From a virus: DNA of 32,425 nt. Of this stretch, positions 30,683 to 32,425 are shown in pieces (position 1 is the stretch's first letter; every line of letters starts with the position of its first letter). Made by a program: the position numbers and the translations under genes. The stretch covers positions 1 to 32,425 of IMG/VR virus record IMGVR_UViG_3300044619_000612; one strand, given 5' to 3'. The notes beneath the pieces were generated by a model. It saw only the letters and a list, made by a program, of their open reading frames with translations. It was not told the DNA's origin and did not search any database.

Positions 30683-32425
30683 TTAATGATTGCCCTCCTT
30701 GGCGGGAAATTGGGGGTTGTTTGGCGTGTTTAAGACCCATAACGGCGTACCTCAAGGCGTCGAGGCAGTTATGAACGACTGCCCCGTTGCCGATAACAAA
30801 GCACTCAAAGTCAGGAACTTCAAGGCAGAATACATCAGCCTTGTAGTTTAGCCTCCGCACGTTTACGACGCGCAGACTCAGCGCCACACGATCGCGAGCA
30901 ACAATGCTGCTTTGAGTATTTGTTAGTGGTGAAAGTCGTGGAGCAGTTTGAGCACACACGCTCAACGTTATCTGCTCCGGTTGCTCGTCGGTAGGCAGAC
31001 TTGCAGTTGTTTGAGCAGAACGATGTTTCGTGATGCTTCCTACCTGTTTCGTGAGACTTTCTGCAGTAAGTGCACTGTCGCTCGACCCTTGCGTGGAGCA
31101 GATGCTTGTGTCGCTCGTAGTGTGCAAGGTGCCACTGCCGACCTTCTTTTGATCCGTGCCACTCTGCTGCGGCATCGTGCGCCTCTTTAGGAAAGGGACG
31201 ACCGTGCCCGGCTTGGTGGTGAGACATGTGCTCAGGGCCGTAAACCAACTCAAGATTTTCTGGAGAGTTGTTGGTTTTGTCGTGGTCGATGTGGTGGACG
31301 TGGTAACCTTGCGGGATTTCTCCATTGAAGTACGACCAGACTGTGCGGTGAAGTCGCTCACCGTCACGTTGGAAGTAATTTCCGCAGAGATAATACCGCT
31401 TCCCGAGAAACTCTTGCTTGGTTCCTGAGAGTCGGTTGACGACAGGCTTGACAGACATGCTTGCTCCTTTTTGGGGTTGGAGCCAACATTATATACATAG
31501 TAACCGAGGCTGTCAATAGCCTCAATCCACCCAGATTCCGTCAACAGTTTGTGGTCAGGGGTGCAACGAAGCACGTAACCACCCTCAAAAACCACCTCGA
31601 CAAGCTCTGCATCCTTCTTTGTCAAACGACAGTTCTTGTAAGGGACAAACTTTCCGCTCAAAGTGCGCACATTCCCTTCAGTACCTACCAAATCAACGAT
31701 CTTCTTGTCACCTACGTCGGTCTGAACGAGAGTATCCCCGGTCAAACAGTGGTCATTCTCTTTAATAACCCTACCTTTCTGGTCACGGCGGTAAACAACG
31801 TACTCCTTTGACAGCTCCGATAGGCTACGGAAGAACTTCAGGCGGCCAGTAGCAAGCATCTCCTGCACCGTGTAAATACCGGCCTCGACAGCATTGTCAG
31901 CAGGGAACAACTTCACCCCCAAATCACGGTAAAGGTTGAACAACTGCTTACCGTCTACCTGAGAGCGGCCTCTTGATGCGGGGTCGATCGCAATGGGAAT
32001 CCAATCTCCACGGCTTTTGATGGCCGCCGCGTGCACGAGAGGCTCAGCTTGTCCTCGTTTGTACTCAGAGTAGGCAAAAACTTCCTTGGTGTCGGGATTT
32101 TCAGCCAGCCAGATAGCGGCGGTGTTGTTCCAGCCCACATCCTTACCGGCAATTTTCTTCCAGTGCTTCGGAATATCGAAGTCTTTGACGAGGATTTCTT
32201 CAAGCGGGATGGTGTAGATCGTACCTGAGCCCATAGAAGGTAGACCCTTAGAACGAGATTCCTTTAAATGGGGAGGAGTGGCGTCCAACATACGCTTCTT
32301 GGCGTCTTCAGTGAGCCATTTAGCATCATCCCAGCCTGCGATGATGACTGCCTTAGAGGTTCCCTCCGTCTTTTCGATGGAGTCGATCTCACCTTTTCGC
32401 AGTCGTTCCTTGGCTTGTTCCTCAG
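30654..32425 (-). CDS. terL: Terminase large subunit (partial; N-terminus outside window), interrupted by an intein
   Basis: C-terminal part of the packaging motor. The reading frame continues past the window edge, so an apparent ATG at 32291 is internal. The ATPase domain lies outside. Inside are W-D-D-A-K-W-L-T, P-P-H-L-K-E-S-R-S-K-G and G-S-G-T-I-Y, then the RNase H-fold nuclease: first Asp in A-G-K-D-V-G-W, second in I-D-P-A-S-R-G, third Asp motif N-D-H/C-L-D-A-L-R-Y. The last motif is split by a 327-residue intein (30768-31748). Removing it gives a continuous frame that ends with 37 extein residues. The stop overlaps the portal start by 29 nt. The nuclease cuts concatemeric DNA during packaging; an unspliced protein would probably be inactive. 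Confidence 0.93.
   Translation of the reverse strand, partial: EEQAKERLRKGEIDSIEKTEGTSKAVIIAGWDDAKWLTEDAKKRMLDATPPHLKESRSKGLPSMGSGTIYTIPLEEILVKDFDIPKHWKKIAGKDVGWNNTAAIWLAENPDTKEVFAYSEYKRGQAEPLVHAAAIKSRGDWIPIAIDPASRGRSQVDGKQLFNLYRDLGVKLFPADNAVEAGIYTVQEMLATGRLKFFRSLSELSKEYVVYRRDQKGRVIKENDHCLTGDTLVQTDVGDKKIVDLVGTEGNVRTLSGKFVPYKNCRLTKKDAELVEVVFEGGYVLRCTPDHKLLTESGWIEAIDSLGYYVYNVGSNPKKEQACLSSLSSTDSQEPSKSFSGSGIISAEITSNVTVSDFTAQSGRTSMEKSRKVTTSTTSTTTKPTTLQKILSWFTALSTCLTTKPGTVVPFLKRRTMPQQSGTDQKKVGSGTLHTTSDTSICSTQGSSDSALTAESLTKQVGSITKHRSAQTTASLPTDEQPEQITLSVCAQTAPRLSPLTNTQSSIVARDRVALSLRVVNVRRLNYKADVFCLEVPDFECFVIGNGAVVHNCLDALRYAVMGLKHAKQPPISRQGGQSLNGSGRRYDI
30835..31458 (-). CDS. HNH homing endonuclease nested out of frame inside the intein
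   Basis: Complete 207-residue HNH endonuclease read from the same strand as terminase in the -1 frame. It has the phage HNH lead L-H-R-T-V-W-S-Y-F-N-G-E-I-P, the core H-V-H-H-I-D-H-D-K-T-N-N with E-N-L (53-69) and M-S-H-H (78-81). Two C-terminal Cys4 zinc knuckles follow: Cys129-x2-Cys132/Cys148-x3-Cys152 and Cys169-x2-Cys172/Cys187-x3-Cys191, then a basic end. The ATG at 31458 has AAGGAG 5 nt upstream and a consensus promoter before that. The gene starts after intein block B and ends exactly where block F begins, so it occupies only the dispensable linker. It probably cuts intein-less terminase genes to spread the intein; the target is inferred from location. Confidence 0.9.
   Translation of the reverse strand: MSVKPVVNRLSGTKQEFLGKRYYLCGNYFQRDGERLHRTVWSYFNGEIPQGYHVHHIDHDKTNNSPENLELVYGPEHMSHHQAGHGRPFPKEAHDAAAEWHGSKEGRQWHLAHYERHKHLLHARVERQCTYCRKSHETGRKHHETSFCSNNCKSAYRRATGADNVERVCSNCSTTFTTNKYSKQHCCSRSCGAESARRKRAEAKLQG
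31464..31469 (-). promoter_or_regulatory. Ribosome binding site of the nested HNH gene
   Basis: AAGGAG on the minus strand, five bases (CAAGC) before the ATG at 31458, an optimal Shine-Dalgarno arrangement. It lies inside the intein codons for K-K-E-Q, so it is not needed for intein coding and supports independent initiation of the HNH protein. Confidence 0.85.
31488..31516 (-). promoter_or_regulatory. Perfect sigma70 consensus promoter inside the intein
   Basis: Minus-strand TTGACA (31511-31516), exactly 17 bases, then TATAAT (31488-31493). All twelve hexamer positions match the consensus. The predicted start site, near 31481, gives a leader of about 23 nt containing the AAGGAG before the HNH ATG. 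The sequence also encodes intein residues around D-S-L-G-Y-Y-V-Y-N. The host housekeeping polymerase is expected to use it; transcription would also run into the rest of terL and portal. Confidence 0.85.

Larger units (their letters stand above)
30768..31748 (-). mobile_element. Class 1 intein in terminase, with no in-frame endonuclease
   Basis: A 327-codon intein begins at Cys1 (31746-31748) and ends at His326-Asn327 (30768-30770), before extein Cys+1. N-terminal splicing block A is C-L-T-G-D-T-L-V. Block B is V-L-R-C-T-P-D-H-K-L-L (Thr63, His66). The C-terminal blocks F/G are D-V-F-C-L-E-V-P...V-V-H-N. No LAGLIDADG or HNH domain is present in frame. Residues about 97-304 are Ser/Thr-rich and look disordered. 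That whole stretch is dual-coded by an HNH gene in the -1 frame. The splicing residues expected of an active class 1 intein are present; activity is not shown. The usual block F His seems to be replaced by Glu (F-E-C-F), which is known to vary. Confidence 0.92.

Noticed and set aside
30835-31458. Ser/Thr-rich segment in the terminase frame considered as a novel intein domain
   Set aside because: It is explained by the overlapping HNH codons in the -1 frame and has no domain-like pattern of its own.
30768-31748. Group I intron instead of an intein
   Set aside because: The frame is open throughout and protein splicing blocks A, B, F and G are present in place, ending in His-Asn before Cys; an intron would not need these.
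30654-32291. ATG at 32291 as the terminase start
   Set aside because: The same frame remains open to the window edge with terminase-like residues (W-D-D-A-K-W-L-T), so this Met is internal.

Overview
The window is part of the genome of a tailed, podovirus-like bacteriophage. It has two convergent gene blocks. Rightward genes (about 1-7202) encode DNA and nucleotide metabolism proteins. Leftward genes (7288-32425) encode lysis, virion and packaging proteins. The blocks meet at a strong bidirectional terminator (7224-7277). An overlapping inner/outer membrane spanin pair, the outer one a lipoprotein, points to a Gram-negative host. No tRNA, rRNA or CRISPR array was seen, and no stretch over 300 bases lacks a gene.

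Rightward block: the 3' part of a 5'-3' exonuclease whose N-terminus is missing or interrupted, dUTPase, a DUF3310 protein, an HNH-AP2 homing-type endonuclease, a T7 gp3-like endonuclease I (junction resolvase), flavin-dependent thymidylate synthase ThyX, and a DEDDy 3'-5' exonuclease with a zinc ribbon. Many short unknown genes lie between them. Adjacent genes typically overlap by 4-17 nt, which suggests one or a few long translationally coupled operons. dUTPase and ThyX together fit a supply of dTMP without dUTP. The nucleases fit host DNA degradation, recombination and replication.

Leftward block, in transcription order from the right edge: terminase large subunit (N-terminus outside the window), portal, a 65-aa protein, scaffold, N4-gp56-family major capsid protein, a probable decoration protein, a rho-independent terminator, a 217-aa protein, head-tail adaptor, a 1240-aa tail hub/nozzle-like protein, a set of probable ejected or internal virion proteins including a 2043-aa protein with a zincin HExxH motif, low-complexity and fibre-like proteins, a holin candidate, and the i-spanin/o-spanin pair. 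No endolysin was recognised.

The most unusual element is in the terminase gene. A 327-codon class 1 intein (30768-31748) interrupts the nuclease motif NDH/CLDALRY. It has no in-frame homing endonuclease domain. Instead a complete 207-aa HNH endonuclease gene (30835-31458) is encoded on the same strand in the -1 frame, filling almost exactly the linker between the two splicing halves. That hidden gene has its own AAGGAG ribosome binding site 5 nt before its ATG. About 29 bp further upstream lies a perfect sigma70 consensus promoter, TTGACA-17 bp-TATAAT, also written inside intein codons. The intein linker in the terminase frame is a Ser/Thr-rich sequence that looks like a by-product of the HNH codons but contains no stop. 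This suggests a dual-coded, self-expressing homing module inside an essential packaging gene. That interpretation rests on sequence reading; splicing, promoter use and cleavage are not demonstrated here.
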